64,000 nucleotides of DNA from an uncultured Sphingomonadaceae bacterium (GCA_937995515.1 CALKJZ010000008.1:1-64000), one strand, 5' to 3'. Positions 46,941 to 56,202 are shown, counted from the stretch's first letter. Program-made: numbers and translations. The notes: generated by a model from the sequence alone, not told the origin.

Positions 46941-48884
46941 ATGATAAGGCTGTTGCGCGCCGTTGCTGTCTCGCTCGCCATGGCTGCGCCCGCCCTTCCC
47001 CTGCCGGCGGCGGGTGCAGAGCCGGTGGTGCCGCCGCCGCCTGCGCTGCGGCTCGATGGCATCCCCGAGGTGCCGGTGTCGCTGCGCGCGGCCACCCAGC
47101 CCTACATGGAGTTCCGCACCGCGAGCTTCCAGGGGTGGGATCCGAAGGGCGGCGGCATGATCATCGCCACCCGCTTCGGCAATGCCCAGCAGGTGCACCG
47201 CGTGGCAGCGCCCGGCGCCATGCGCGAACAGCTGACCTTCGAGCCGGAGCCGGTGCCGGGCGGCAGCTTCGCGCCCGTGGCAGGCGATGTGCTGCTGGTG
47301 GGCAAGGATGAGGGCGGAAACGAGAATTTCCAGCTCTACCGGGTGGAGTCCGGCCGGCTGATCCTGCTGACAGACGGCCGGAGCCGGAACACGGGGGCCA
47401 CCTGGTCGCACGACGGGCGGCAGCTCGGCTTTTCCTCGACCGCGCGCAACGGCCGGGACAGCGACCTGTGGCTCATGGACCCGCGCGTGCCCGGCTCGAA
47501 GCGCCTAGTGGCCGAGCGGGACGGCGGCGGCTGGAGCTTCGCCGACTTCGCCCCCGACGGGAAAACGGCCATCATCCGGCAGACCGTGTCGGTGACGGAC
47601 AGCCGGCTGTTCCGGCTCGACCTCGCAAGCGGCGCCATCGCGCCGCTGACCCGCAACACGGCGCCTGTTGCCTATGGCCGGGTGCGGCATGCCCCCGACG
47701 GGCGCATCTTCGTGACGTCGGACGCGCTTGGCGATTTCCGCGAGCTCGGCATCCTCGATGCGCAGACGGGCGCCTTCACCCGGCTCGGCGCGCCGGCCCG
47801 ATGGGACGTGGAGACGTTCGACATTTCGCCCGACGGCCGCCGGATTGCCACGGTCTCCAACGAGGCGGGCGCCTCGGTGCTGCGGATCCTCGACGCGCAG
47901 GATGGCCGGGAGCTTGCCCGGCCGGCGCTGGGGCTCGGCGTGATCGGCGGGCTCGAATGGTCGCCGCGCGGCACGCTGGGCTTCACCTTCTCCGGCAACC
48001 GCTCGCCCGGCGACGCCTTCGAGCTTGTGCCCGAGACGGGGGCCATCATCCGCTGGACGCAGAGCGAAACCGGCGGGCTCGACCCGGCCGCCAATGTCGA
48101 GCCGGAGCTGGTGCGGGTCAGAAGCTTCGACGGGCTGGAGGTGACAGGCTTTCTCTACCGGCCGGACCGGATGCGCTTTCCCGGTCCGCGTCCGCTCATC
48201 GTCTCCATCCACGGCGGGCCGGAGGCCCAGTCGCGCCCCGGGTTCCTCGGCCGCAACAACTTCCTTCTGAACGAGCTTGGAGTCGCGCTCTTCTATCCCA
48301 ATGTCCGCGGCTCGACCGGCTTCGGCAAGACCTTTGTCGCCCTCGATAATGGCCCGTGGCTCCGGGAGAACTCGGTGAAGGACATCGAGGCCTTCGTGCG
48401 GCATCTCCGGCGCGACCGCAGCCTCGATGCAGCGCGGTTCGGGGTGACCGGCGGCTCCTACGGCGGCTATATGACCTACGCCAGCCTCACCCTCTTCCCC
48501 GATCTGTGGCGCGCCGGCCTGTCGGTCGTCGGCATTTCCGACTTCATCACCTTTCTCGAGAACACCGCCGGCTACCGGCAGGACCTGCGGCGGGTGGAAT
48601 ATGGCGACGAGCGCGTGCCCGAACAGCGGGCGAAGCTGGCCGAGATCTCCCCGCTCCGCCGTGCCGAGCGGATCCGCGTGCCGCTGAAGGTGGTCACCGG
48701 CGCCAACGACCCGCGGGTGCCGGCCTCGGAGGCCGAACAGATGGTGGACGCCGTGCGCCGGCGCGGCGGCGAGGCGCGGCACCTCGTGGCCGCCAACGAG
48801 GGCCACGGCTTTCAGCGCAAGGAAAACGCGGACTACCAGTTCTGGACCAGCCTGATGTTCTGGCAGGAGCATCTGCTGCGCTGA
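46941..48884 (+). CDS. S9 family (prolyl oligopeptidase-type) peptidase
   Basis: A 647-residue enzyme with a signal peptide (1 to about 26), a beta-propeller domain (about 50-390, with TGATWSHDGRQLGFSS and FDISPDGRRIATVS blades) and a C-terminal alpha/beta-hydrolase domain. Catalytic Ser506 lies in GGSYGGYM, Asp in TGANDPRVP and His in NEGHGF. It resembles dipeptidyl/acylaminoacyl peptidases that act on short peptides in the periplasm. Confidence 0.93.
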   Translation: MIRLLRAVAVSLAMAAPALPLPAAGAEPVVPPPPALRLDGIPEVPVSLRAATQPYMEFRTASFQGWDPKGGGMIIATRFGNAQQVHRVAAPGAMREQLTFEPEPVPGGSFAPVAGDVLLVGKDEGGNENFQLYRVESGRLILLTDGRSRNTGATWSHDGRQLGFSSTARNGRDSDLWLMDPRVPGSKRLVAERDGGGWSFADFAPDGKTAIIRQTVSVTDSRLFRLDLASGAIAPLTRNTAPVAYGRVRHAPDGRIFVTSDALGDFRELGILDAQTGAFTRLGAPARWDVETFDISPDGRRIATVSNEAGASVLRILDAQDGRELARPALGLGVIGGLEWSPRGTLGFTFSGNRSPGDAFELVPETGAIIRWTQSETGGLDPAANVEPELVRVRSFDGLEVTGFLYRPDRMRFPGPRPLIVSIHGGPEAQSRPGFLGRNNFLLNELGVALFYPNVRGSTGFGKTFVALDNGPWLRENSVKDIEAFVRHLRRDRSLDAARFGVTGGSYGGYMTYASLTLFPDLWRAGLSVVGISDFITFLENTAGYRQDLRRVEYGDERVPEQRAKLAEISPLRRAERIRVPLKVVTGANDPRVPASEAEQMVDAVRRRGGEARHLVAANEGHGFQRKENADYQFWTSLMFWQEHLLR

Positions 48885-48947
48885 GGCTTGGCGCGGGCCC
48901 GGGAATCGGCTATCGGCGCGCCGTTTTCCGAGGCGCGAAAGGGGCAC

Positions 48948-49757
48948 ATGGATATGGAAGGCTGGTGGGAGCGGACGTTTCCGCTCATTGCGGCGGGCGC
49001 ACTCAAAGTCGCAGCCGCCATCATCCTCTACATGGTGGGCCGCTGGCTCATCAGTTTCGCCATCCGCATGCTGCAGCGGGTGCTGACCGCGCGCAACTTC
49101 GACCCGACGCTGCAGCGCTACATCGCCAACATCCTGGCGGTGGTGCTGAACATTGTCCTCGTCATTGCGATCCTTGGCTATTTCGGGCTGGAGACGACGA
49201 GCTTTGCCGCGCTGCTGGCCGGTGTCGGCCTTGCCATCGGCGCCGCCTGGTCGGGCCTTCTTGGCAACTTCGCAGCCGGCGCCTTCCTCATCATCTTCCG
49301 GCCCTACAAGGTGGGCGACTATGTCATCGCCGGGGGCGTGGAGGGCACGGTCAGGGAAATCGGGATGTTCAACACGCTCATCATCACGCCCGACAATGTG
49401 CTGACGGTGGTGGGCAACTCGCAGGTCTCGAACGCCGAGATCCGCAACTTCTCCGCCAATCCCTACCGGCGGGTCGACCGGACGGCGCAACTTGCCTTCG
49501 GGGTCGATCCGCTCGATGCCATCGCCCGGCTGAAGCCACGCCTCGCTGCGATCCCCAATGTGATGGAAGACCCGGCGCCCGACGTCGAGATCCTCGATTT
49601 CAACGAGCGCGGCACCGTGCTCGCGGTGCGCCCCTACACCAACACCGCGCACTACTGGCAGGTGTGGTTCGACACCAATCGCGTGATCGCCGAGACCTTC
49701 GCCGAGGCGGGCTATCCGGCGCCCTTCGAGATCGAGGGCCAGAAGAGCGTGGCCTGA
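48948..49757 (+). CDS. Small-conductance mechanosensitive channel, MscS family
   Basis: A 269-residue channel with three N-terminal membrane helices; the pore-lining third helix has GVGLAIGAAWSGLLGNFAAG, followed by the beta domain (RPYKVGDYVIAGG, VREIGMFNT, VGNSQVSN) and the alpha-beta C-terminal domain. It opens on osmotic downshock. ATG 48948 follows GAAAGGGG; ATG 48954 is an alternative. Convergent with the next gene (16-bp gap). Confidence 0.93.
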   Translation: MDMEGWWERTFPLIAAGALKVAAAIILYMVGRWLISFAIRMLQRVLTARNFDPTLQRYIANILAVVLNIVLVIAILGYFGLETTSFAALLAGVGLAIGAAWSGLLGNFAAGAFLIIFRPYKVGDYVIAGGVEGTVREIGMFNTLIITPDNVLTVVGNSQVSNAEIRNFSANPYRRVDRTAQLAFGVDPLDAIARLKPRLAAIPNVMEDPAPDVEILDFNERGTVLAVRPYTNTAHYWQVWFDTNRVIAETFAEAGYPAPFEIEGQKSVA

Positions 49758-49773
49758 GCCGCAGCGGCGGCCG

Positions 49774-50832
49774 TCAGAAGCGGCAGGTCAGCAGCCAGCG
49801 CGCGCCAGGCCGGTCGAGCTCGAGCCGCTCGCAGCTGTCGAGGACGTCGGAGCCGATCAGCATCCAGGGGCTCCGCCCCCGCCGCTCCCGCTCGCGCCGG
49901 CCGGTCACGACGATCGTGTCGTCCTCGTCATCGTCGGCGCCCTCGATGCCTTCGGCGACCCGCGAATCGAGCTCGCGCGCGCGGTCGGCCGGGATACGCG
50001 CGGCCGGCCGGCGCAGCGGCAGCCCGTTGAAACTGGCCCCTGGCGCCGGAGTCAGCAGCTCGACAGGCAGCGAAAGCGCCGGAACCGGCTGCCACAGCGC
50101 CACCCGGCCCGTGCGCCTGACAAGGCCCGCGCGCTCGAGCGCCGCGGCTGCGCGGGCGTTCATCACGCTGACAGGCGTGCCGAGGTCGAGCACCACGTCG
50201 ATCGTCTCGCCTGCGACCTTCCAGCGCATCTGCGGGCTGCCCTGCCCGCGCCGGGCGAGCACATAGGTCTGCCCACCCGTGGGGGCGGCAGGCTGGCGGA
50301 TCACCACCCGGTCGGCGCGGATGCCCATCACCGATACAATGCCCTGGTGCGGCGGCCGGGCGATGTCGCGGTCGATCCAGACCGTCGGCATCTGGCTGCG
50401 GCCCGTGCCCGCCACATCGGCCGAGACGAGGTTGAAGCGCACAACCGCCTGCCCGCCGGGCAGCAGCGGGTCGCGGAAGGTGCGTTTGCCGACGACCGGA
50501 AACATCCTGAGACCGGCGGCACGCGCCGGCTCGAGGTTGAGGAGCAGCGCGCGCTGGAAGCCGAGCGAGACGCGCGCGTTGATGGTGGCCCGCTTCAGCG
50601 CCACCTCGACCGATGGTGTCGGCGCCGCTTCCAGCTCGACGACCGAGGCGGCCGACGGCGCGCCGCAGACGAGAAGGCCAGCAAGGGCCACGACGAGGCC
50701 GGGACGCGCCGCTGCGGATCGCTGGCAAGCGGCGCCTGCGGGCGCAGGCGCCGACAGTCCGCCGGACACGAGCGGGACGGGGCAGAGGCGTGCCACGCCC
50801 CGAAGATGGGGGCCGGGCGGCCGCCCGGTCAA
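49774..50832 (-). CDS. Secreted protein with degenerate retropepsin-like halves, function unknown
   Basis: A 352-residue protein. A hydrophobic segment at about 46-62 ending PSAAS is probably the signal peptide, so the true start may be downstream of ATG 50832. The middle has VVLDLGTPVSVMN (Asp216-Leu-Gly-Thr), similar to the DTG motif and following strand of aspartyl proteases, and IGSDVLD near the end resembles their second-half motif. Thr is displaced, so activity is doubtful. An acidic stretch (DDDEDD) directly precedes TIVVTGRR (306-313), a motif normally seen as the TonB box of receptors. Eleven bases separate it from the FKBP gene upstream. Confidence 0.65.
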   Translation of the reverse strand: MTGRPPGPHLRGVARLCPVPLVSGGLSAPAPAGAACQRSAAARPGLVVALAGLLVCGAPSAASVVELEAAPTPSVEVALKRATINARVSLGFQRALLLNLEPARAAGLRMFPVVGKRTFRDPLLPGGQAVVRFNLVSADVAGTGRSQMPTVWIDRDIARPPHQGIVSVMGIRADRVVIRQPAAPTGGQTYVLARRGQGSPQMRWKVAGETIDVVLDLGTPVSVMNARAAAALERAGLVRRTGRVALWQPVPALSLPVELLTPAPGASFNGLPLRRPAARIPADRARELDSRVAEGIEGADDDEDDTIVVTGRRERERRGRSPWMLIGSDVLDSCERLELDRPGARWLLTCRF

Positions 50833-50843
50833 GCGCGGCCGGC

Positions 50844-51350
50844 CTATTGCCGGGGCGCGATGGCCAGCAGCTCGACGTCGAAGACGAGGACTGCGTTGGG
50901 CGGGATCACGCCGCCCGCGCCGCGCGCGCCATAGCCAAGCTCGGGCGGGATGGTGAGCCGGTACTTTCCGCCGGGCTTCATCATCTGCAGCCCCTCCGTC
51001 CAGCCCGGGATCACGTCGCCGACCCCGAAGGCCGCAGGCTCTCCCCGCTGGTAGCTCGAATCGAAGACCGTGCCATTGGCCAGCCGGCCCTCGTAGTGGA
51101 CAAGCACGAGGTCCGAGGCGGTCGGGCTCTCGCCCTCGCCTTCTGCCATGACTTCGATCTGAAGCCCGCTTTCGGTTACCTGCACGCCGGGTTTCTCCCT
51201 GTTGGCGGAAAGGAAGGCGCGCGCTTCGCTGGCGGGCGCGGCAAGACTGCGGGTTCCGCAGTAGGAAAGGGTGAGCGCACCCCCGAGAAGGAGCACGCCG
51301 AAGAGAAGGGCGGCGCCAAGCCCACCGCCCGCCGCGCGGCCGTCTGCCAT
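50844..51350 (-). CDS. FKBP-type peptidyl-prolyl cis-trans isomerase
   Basis: A 168-residue protein with an N-terminal anchor or signal (LGAALLFGVLLLGGALTLSYC, cysteine about residue 31, possibly a lipobox) and a C-terminal FKBP domain: VLVHYEGRLANGTVFDSSY, VIPGWTEGLQMMKPGGKYRLTIPPELGYG. It speeds proline isomerisation in envelope proteins. The rpsU gene lies 12 bases upstream on the same strand. Confidence 0.92.
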   Translation of the reverse strand: MADGRAAGGGLGAALLFGVLLLGGALTLSYCGTRSLAAPASEARAFLSANREKPGVQVTESGLQIEVMAEGEGESPTASDLVLVHYEGRLANGTVFDSSYQRGEPAAFGVGDVIPGWTEGLQMMKPGGKYRLTIPPELGYGARGAGGVIPPNAVLVFDVELLAIAPRQ

Positions 51351-51362
51351 GGGGCCGGGCGC

Positions 51363-51572
51363 CTAGCGGATCAGGCCGTCGCGCTCGAGCCGCTTGCGGT
51401 CGAGCTTGCGCGCACGGCGCACGGCGGCCGCACGCTCGCGCGCCCGCTTCTCCGAGGGCTTTTCATAATGCCGGCGCAGCTTCATCTCGCGGTAGACGCC
51501 CTCGCGCTGGAGCTTCTTCTTGAGAGCGCGCAGCGCCTGGTCGACATTGTTGTCACGAACGATGATGAGCAT
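51363..51572 (-). CDS. rpsU: Small ribosomal subunit protein S21
   Basis: A 69-residue basic protein with the S21 pattern [21 protein letters not shown] and [23 protein letters not shown] 51572 is the standard start; the in-frame upstream extension through the repeats is rejected. Its leader holds four 16-bp repeats. The FKBP gene follows and may be co-transcribed. Confidence 0.95.
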   Translation of the reverse strand: MLIIVRDNNVDQALRALKKKLQREGVYREMKLRRHYEKPSEKRARERAAAVRRARKLDRKRLERDGLIR

Positions 51573-51590
51573 GCAGCCAGCCAATCCTTT

Positions 51591-51654
51591 CCCACATCCA
51601 CAAGGTTCCGCATCCACAGGGGCCCGCATCCACAGGGGCCCGCATCCACAGGGG
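51591..51654 (-). repeat. Four 16-bp tandem repeats with DnaA-box-like cores upstream of rpsU
   Basis: Units at 51591-51606, 51607-51622, 51623-51638 and 51639-51654 follow CCCGCATCCACAGGGG (plus strand); the last two are identical and the one nearest rpsU is most diverged. Each holds ATCCACA, so GCATCCACA agrees with the DnaA box TTATCCACA at seven of nine places. The array ends 19 bases before the rpsU start, thus within its leader or promoter. The rest of the 262-bp gap up to 51834 shows nothing else clear. Confidence 0.85.
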
Positions 51655-51834
51655 CAATCGGGCGGAAACGACATGCGGCCGGATGCGGCACAACCCGCAC
51701 CGGCCGAAAGCGACCCCGCGCGAACCCTTTGCACCGGGGATCCCCCGGCGCGTCGGCGACACCCTTAGCAGCAGGCCGCCGCAGCGACAAGCCTTCCGCT
51801 TGGGCGCGGTGCCGGGCCCTGCTAGGGCGCTCCC

Positions 51835-52518
51835 ATGACCGAGTGCCCAGACCTTGCTGCCCTCACGCTCGACGAACTGCGCCCCCGGCTGGTGGAGGCG
51901 ATGCTGCCGCATGTGCCCTTCGACGGGTGGAGCCAACGGGCCGTGGCCGCGGCTGCAGCCGATCTGGGCGTGGACCCGGATGTGGCGCGGCTCGCCTTTC
52001 CCGGCGGGCCGGTCGAGATGGTGGAGGCGTGGATTGCGCTTGCCAACCGGCAGATGTGCAAGGCGCTCGACACCGATTCGTTCCGGGCGCTGAAGGTGCG
52101 CGAGAAGATCACCCAGGCCATCCGCACCCGGCTGGAACAGGCCGCGCCGCACCGGGAAGCGGTGCGCAAGGCCGCCCAGATCCTCGCGCTGCCAATCCAC
52201 GCGCCGGCCGCCGCGCGCACCACCTGGGTCACGGCCGATGCCATCTGGCGCGCCGCCGGCGATCGGGCGACCGACCTCAACCATTATTCCAAGCGCGCCC
52301 TTGCTGGCGCTGTCTATGCCGCAACGCTCCTCGTCTGGCTCGACGACGACAGCGAGGGGTTCGAGCGAACCTGGGCCTTCCTCGACCGGCGGATCGCAGG
52401 CGTCATGCGGTTCGAGAAATGGAAGGCCGGGCTTGGCCGGCTGGGCGGCGATCCGCAGACGCGGCCGAGCCTCGTGCGGTTCCTCGGGCGGCTGCGCTAC
52501 CCCGCCAAACAGGGCTGA
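51835..52518 (+). CDS. COQ9 family protein
   Basis: A 227-residue protein of the COQ9 family, a lipid-binding, TetR-like fold that assists COQ7 in ubiquinone synthesis. The N-terminal half is a helix-turn-helix-like region (DGWSQRAVAAAAADLGVD), and the C-terminal half has WRAAGDRATDLNHYSKRALAGAVYAATLLVWLDD, the family's most conserved part. The family occurs in alphaproteobacteria and mitochondria. Divergent from rpsU. Confidence 0.9.
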   Translation: MTECPDLAALTLDELRPRLVEAMLPHVPFDGWSQRAVAAAAADLGVDPDVARLAFPGGPVEMVEAWIALANRQMCKALDTDSFRALKVREKITQAIRTRLEQAAPHREAVRKAAQILALPIHAPAAARTTWVTADAIWRAAGDRATDLNHYSKRALAGAVYAATLLVWLDDDSEGFERTWAFLDRRIAGVMRFEKWKAGLGRLGGDPQTRPSLVRFLGRLRYPAKQG

Positions 52519-52659
52519 TCGCAGGCCGGCACGCAGGCCCTCTGCGGCGCCCGGCCGCAGGCCGGCACGGCTTGCCCCCGGCGGCAGGGGCGCATGCCGG
52601 CTGCCCGCCACCTTTTCGGCTTTCATGCGCAGGGAGCCGCCTTCGACGCGCATCGCCGC

Positions 52660-52688
52660 TTGGCGGGCCGCCCACTCTCCCGTAACGA
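52660..52688 (+). promoter_or_regulatory. Candidate ssb promoter
   Basis: TTGGCG (52660-52665), a 17-base spacer and TAACGA (52683-52688) form a plausible sigma-70 promoter 27 bases before the ssb ATG, which has an AAGGGAGA ribosome site. Confidence 0.45.
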
Positions 52689-52715
52689 TGCGGACATCAG
52701 AAGGGAGAGACCCGG

Positions 52716-53186
52716 ATGGCGGGCAGCGTGAACAAGGTGATCCTGGTCGGCAATCTCGGCCAGGATCCGGAGGTGAAGAGCTTCCAGACGGGCGGGCGAA
52801 TCGCGAACCTGCGGCTTGCGACCTCGGAGACCTGGACGGACAGGCAGTCGGGCGAGCGCAAGGAGCGCACCGAGTGGCACTCGGTCGTCATCGACAATGA
52901 GAACCTGGTGCGCGTGGCCGAACAGTATCTGAAGAAGGGCTCGAAGGTTTACATCGAGGGCCAGCTTCGCACCCGCAAGTGGCAGGATCGCGACGGCAAC
53001 GACCGATACACGACCGAGGTCTATGTCGGCCGGTTCCGCGGCGAGCTGACCCTGCTCGACCGGCGCGACGGCGGCGGCTTCGACCGCGGCGCCGACGACC
53101 ATGGCAGCGGCCGCGACGAGCACGGCCCGGCGCGCGGCCGCGCACCCGCCCCGGCGGATGACCTCGACGACGATGTGCCATTCTAG
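52716..53186 (+). CDS. ssb: Single-stranded DNA-binding protein
   Basis: A 156-residue SSB with one OB fold ([42 protein letters not shown]) and a flexible Gly/Asp-rich tail ending DDDVPF, the acidic tip that recruits repair and replication proteins such as RecJ. Length and tip are typical of alphaproteobacteria. Confidence 0.96.
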   Translation: MAGSVNKVILVGNLGQDPEVKSFQTGGRIANLRLATSETWTDRQSGERKERTEWHSVVIDNENLVRVAEQYLKKGSKVYIEGQLRTRKWQDRDGNDRYTTEVYVGRFRGELTLLDRRDGGGFDRGADDHGSGRDEHGPARGRAPAPADDLDDDVPF

Positions 53187-53199
53187 GGGACACGCGAAG

Positions 53200-53622
53200 A
53201 TGCAGATCGGCCGCCTGAACCATGTGGGGGTTGCCACCCCCTCCATCGCCCAGAGCGTGGCGCTCTACCGCGACATGCTGGGCGCCACCCGAATCCGGGA
53301 ACCGTTCGACCTGCCCGAGCAGGGGGTCCGCGTGTGCTTCGTCGACCTGCCGAACGCGCAGGTGGAGCTCATCGAGCCGCTGGGCGACGACAGCCCGATC
53401 CACGGCTTCCTCGCGCGGAACCCGCGCGGCGGGCAGCACCATGTCTGCTTCGAGGTGCCCGACATCATCGCCGCCCGCGACGAGCTGGTGGCACGCGGCG
53501 CAACCGTGCTCCGCAACGGCGAGCCGCGCATCGGCGCCCATGGGGTGCCGGTGATCTTCGTGCACCCGAAGGACATGGGCGGCGTGCTCATCGAGCTGAT
53601 GGCGGAGCCCGGAGGGCACTAG
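53200..53622 (+). CDS. mce: Methylmalonyl-CoA epimerase
   Basis: A 140-residue VOC-superfamily protein. LNHVGVATPSI (5-15) with the metal His, VELIEPLGDDSPI, GGQHHVCFEV and VLIELM give the four metal ligands (two His, one Glu and one further His) typical of the enzyme that interconverts (R)- and (S)-methylmalonyl-CoA in propionate metabolism. Thirteen bases after ssb; the mutase is not in the window. Confidence 0.9.
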   Translation: MQIGRLNHVGVATPSIAQSVALYRDMLGATRIREPFDLPEQGVRVCFVDLPNAQVELIEPLGDDSPIHGFLARNPRGGQHHVCFEVPDIIAARDELVARGATVLRNGEPRIGAHGVPVIFVHPKDMGGVLIELMAEPGGH

Positions 53623-53652
53623 CCGGCGGGCAAGGGGCGCGTCGCCAGCGGG

Positions 53653-54660
53653 CTAGATGCCCTTTTCGGCGCGAAACGCCCGCCACCGTGCGACATTGGC
53701 CTGATGCTCGGCATAGGTGCGGGCGAACACATGGCCGCCCGATCCGTCGGCTACCATGAACAGATAGTCGTGCGGCTCGGGATCAAGCACGGCCGCGATG
53801 CTCTCGCGCCCGGGGTTGGTGATCGGGCCAACCGGAAGGCCGGGCCTGACATAGGTGTTGTAGCCATTGTCGGCCTCGAGCTCGGAGCGGCGGATGCGGC
53901 GGCCGAGCGGCCTGCCCGCGGTCACCGGGTAGATGACGGTCGGGTCGGCCTCCAGCTTCATGCCGGCGCGCAGGCGATTGCTGTAGAGCCCGGCGACGCG
54001 GCGGCGCTCGGCCGGCACGCCCGTCTCCTTTTCCACGATCGAGGCGAGGATCACCGCCTCCTCGGGTGTCGAGACGGCACTCCGCGCGGTCCGGGTCGGC
54101 CACAGCTCGTCGAGCGTGCGCGCCATCCCGGCCTGCATGCGCGCGAGCACGGCAGCGCGCGTCTCGCCGGGCCGATAGTCCCAGGTGGCGGGCAGCACCG
54201 AGCCTTCGGCGGGCACCTCGATCGGCCCCTCGAGCCGCCCGGCTGCCATCAGCCGCTCGTGCACCAGAACGGACGGAAGCCCCTCGGGGACGACAAGGCG
54301 GAAGGTGAGCACCTCGCCGCGCTGCAGCTTGCCGAGGATTGCGCCCCATCCCTCGCCCTTCAGGAAGGCATAGGTGCCGGGCTGCACGGGGCGGTCGGCG
54401 CCGAACAGGCGGGCCATGGCCTCGAACGCCGTGGCATCCTCGACGAGGCCGGCGCGGCTGAGGATCTCTGCGGTCTGGCGGAGCGAGGCACCCGCCGGGA
54501 TCGTGACCTCGACCGCTGCCGCCTGCGGCTCGGGCATGCGCGACCAGTAGGTGGCAGACCAGAGCGCGAGCGCCACGAGGCCGGCCACGGCAAGGAGCGC
54601 ACCCCAGACCATCCAGCGCGGGCCGCCAAGCCCGCGGCCCGGTTCGGCACCGGCCGTCAC
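53653..54660 (-). CDS. mltG: Endolytic murein transglycosylase MltG
   Basis: A 335-residue inner-membrane protein with one N-terminal helix (about 20-38) and a periplasmic YceG/MltG domain: ILASIVEKETG with the catalytic Glu, LYSNRLRAGMKLEADPTVIY and NTYVRPGLPVGPITNPG. It cleaves nascent glycan strands to set their length. The start is GTG 54660, overlapping the fabF stop (GTGA). The fabF-mltG order is widely conserved. Confidence 0.93.
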   Translation of the reverse strand: MTAGAEPGRGLGGPRWMVWGALLAVAGLVALALWSATYWSRMPEPQAAAVEVTIPAGASLRQTAEILSRAGLVEDATAFEAMARLFGADRPVQPGTYAFLKGEGWGAILGKLQRGEVLTFRLVVPEGLPSVLVHERLMAAGRLEGPIEVPAEGSVLPATWDYRPGETRAAVLARMQAGMARTLDELWPTRTARSAVSTPEEAVILASIVEKETGVPAERRRVAGLYSNRLRAGMKLEADPTVIYPVTAGRPLGRRIRRSELEADNGYNTYVRPGLPVGPITNPGRESIAAVLDPEPHDYLFMVADGSGGHVFARTYAEHQANVARWRAFRAEKGI

Positions 54661-55919
54661 AGCTTGCGGAAGATGAGCGTGGCGTTGGTGCCGCCGAAGC
54701 CGAAGCTGTTGTTGAGCGCCGCGCGCACCTCGCGCCGGCGGGCCTCGTGTGGCACGAGATCGATGCCGGCCGCCCCCTCGCACGGATTGTCGAGGTTGAG
54801 CGTGGGCGGCACCACGCCATGGTGCATCGCAAGCAGGCAGAAGATGCCCTCGACCGCGCCCGCGCCGCCCAGCAGGTGGCCGATGGCGGACTTGGTGGAC
54901 GACATCGAGATGCGCTCGGCCGCCGGGCCGAACAGGCGGCGCACGGCGCCAAGCTCGATCTCGTCGCCGAGCGGGGTGGAGGTGCCGTGGGCGTTCACAT
55001 AGTCGATCTCGTCCGGGGCCATGCCGGCCCGGGCGAGCGCCCGCTGCATGGCCAGAAAGCCGCCGCGGCCCTCCGGATGGGGCGCGGTCACATGATGGGC
55101 ATCGCCCGACATGCCATAGCCCACCACCTCGCCGTAGATGGTGGCCCCCCGGCGCCGGGCCCGCTCGAGCTCCTCGAGCACGACAATGCCTGCGCCCTCG
55201 CCCATCACGAAGCCGTCGCGGTCACGGTCCCAGGGGCGGCTGGCCTTCTCCGGGGTGTCGTTGAAGCCGGTCGACAGCGCGCGCGCCTGCGCGAAGCCCG
55301 CAATCCCGAGCGGGCAGATGGCGGCTTCCGCGCCGCCGGCCACCATCACGTCGGCATCGTCGAGCGCGATCATGCGCGCGGCATCGCCGATGGCGTGCGC
55401 GCCCGTCGAGCAGGCGGTCACCACGGCGTGGTTGGGGCCCATCAGCCCGTAGCGGATCGAGACCTGGCCCGAGACGAGGTTGATGAGGCGGCCGTGCACG
55501 AAATGCGGGCTGACCCGGCGATGCCCGCGCTCGTGGAGCACCACCGCTTCCTCGGCGATCCCGCCGAGCCCGCCGATGCCGGAGCCGATGAGCACGCCGG
55601 CACGCAGCCGGTCGGTCTCGGGCATGTCGGCAAGGCCTGCGTCTTCCAGCGCCTGCCCGGCCGCATCGAGGCCGTAGACGATGAACGGGTCGACCTGGCG
55701 CTGGATCTTGTGGTCGACCCGGCGTGCGGCATTGAAGGTGCCGTCGCTGCCATCGCCCAGCGGCACCTCGCAGGCGATCCGTGCCGGCATGTCGGAGGCA
55801 TCGAAGCGCGTGATCGGCCCCGCGCCCGACTTGCCGGCAATCAGCCGCTCCCAGCTGCTTGCCACATCCCCGCCCAGCGGCGTGACAAGCCCAAGGCCGG
55901 TGACCACAACGCGACGCAT
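54657..55919 (-). CDS. fabF: 3-oxoacyl-ACP synthase II (KAS II)
   Basis: A 420-residue condensing enzyme that elongates acyl-ACP with malonyl-ACP. The active-site triad is Cys170 in VTACSTGAHA, His in NAHGTSTPLGD and His in SAIGHLLGGAG. Starts 47 bases after acpP. Full length and intact. Confidence 0.97.
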   Translation of the reverse strand: MRRVVVTGLGLVTPLGGDVASSWERLIAGKSGAGPITRFDASDMPARIACEVPLGDGSDGTFNAARRVDHKIQRQVDPFIVYGLDAAGQALEDAGLADMPETDRLRAGVLIGSGIGGLGGIAEEAVVLHERGHRRVSPHFVHGRLINLVSGQVSIRYGLMGPNHAVVTACSTGAHAIGDAARMIALDDADVMVAGGAEAAICPLGIAGFAQARALSTGFNDTPEKASRPWDRDRDGFVMGEGAGIVVLEELERARRRGATIYGEVVGYGMSGDAHHVTAPHPEGRGGFLAMQRALARAGMAPDEIDYVNAHGTSTPLGDEIELGAVRRLFGPAAERISMSSTKSAIGHLLGGAGAVEGIFCLLAMHHGVVPPTLNLDNPCEGAAGIDLVPHEARRREVRAALNNSFGFGGTNATLIFRKL

Positions 55920-55965
55920 TCCGTCTCCCTCGCGCGGCTGCCGCGCCCGGTGGCGGCAGCGCCCC

Positions 55966-56202
55966 CTACTTGCCGTTGGCCGCGATGAAGGCGATCGCGT
56001 CCCGCACCGTCAGGATCTTCTCCGCGGCATCGTCGGGGATCTCGACCCCGAACTCGTCCTCGAAGGCCATCACCAGCTCCACCGTGTCGAGGCTGTCGGC
56101 GCCCAGGTCGTCGATGAAGCTCGCGTCCTCGGACACCTTGTCGGGTTCGACGCCAAGATGCTCGACAACGATCTTCTTCACCCGCTCCGCAATGTCGCTC
56201 AT
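55966..56202 (-). CDS. acpP: Acyl carrier protein
   Basis: A 78-residue acidic four-helix protein. The phosphopantetheine site is Ser37 in GADSLDTVE. Carries growing acyl chains for the neighbouring Fab enzymes. It lies 119 bases after fabG, enough for its own promoter, which would suit its need for high expression. Confidence 0.98.
   Translation of the reverse strand: MSDIAERVKKIVVEHLGVEPDKVSEDASFIDDLGADSLDTVELVMAFEDEFGVEIPDDAAEKILTVRDAIAFIAANGK

Noticed and set aside
51591-51654. CRISPR array
   Set aside because: Repeats are only 16 bp and directly adjacent, with no spacers and no cas genes.
51591-51834. Replication origin because of four DnaA-like boxes
   Set aside because: Boxes are imperfect, there is no AT-rich unwinding region, and dnaA, dnaN, hemE or parAB are absent.
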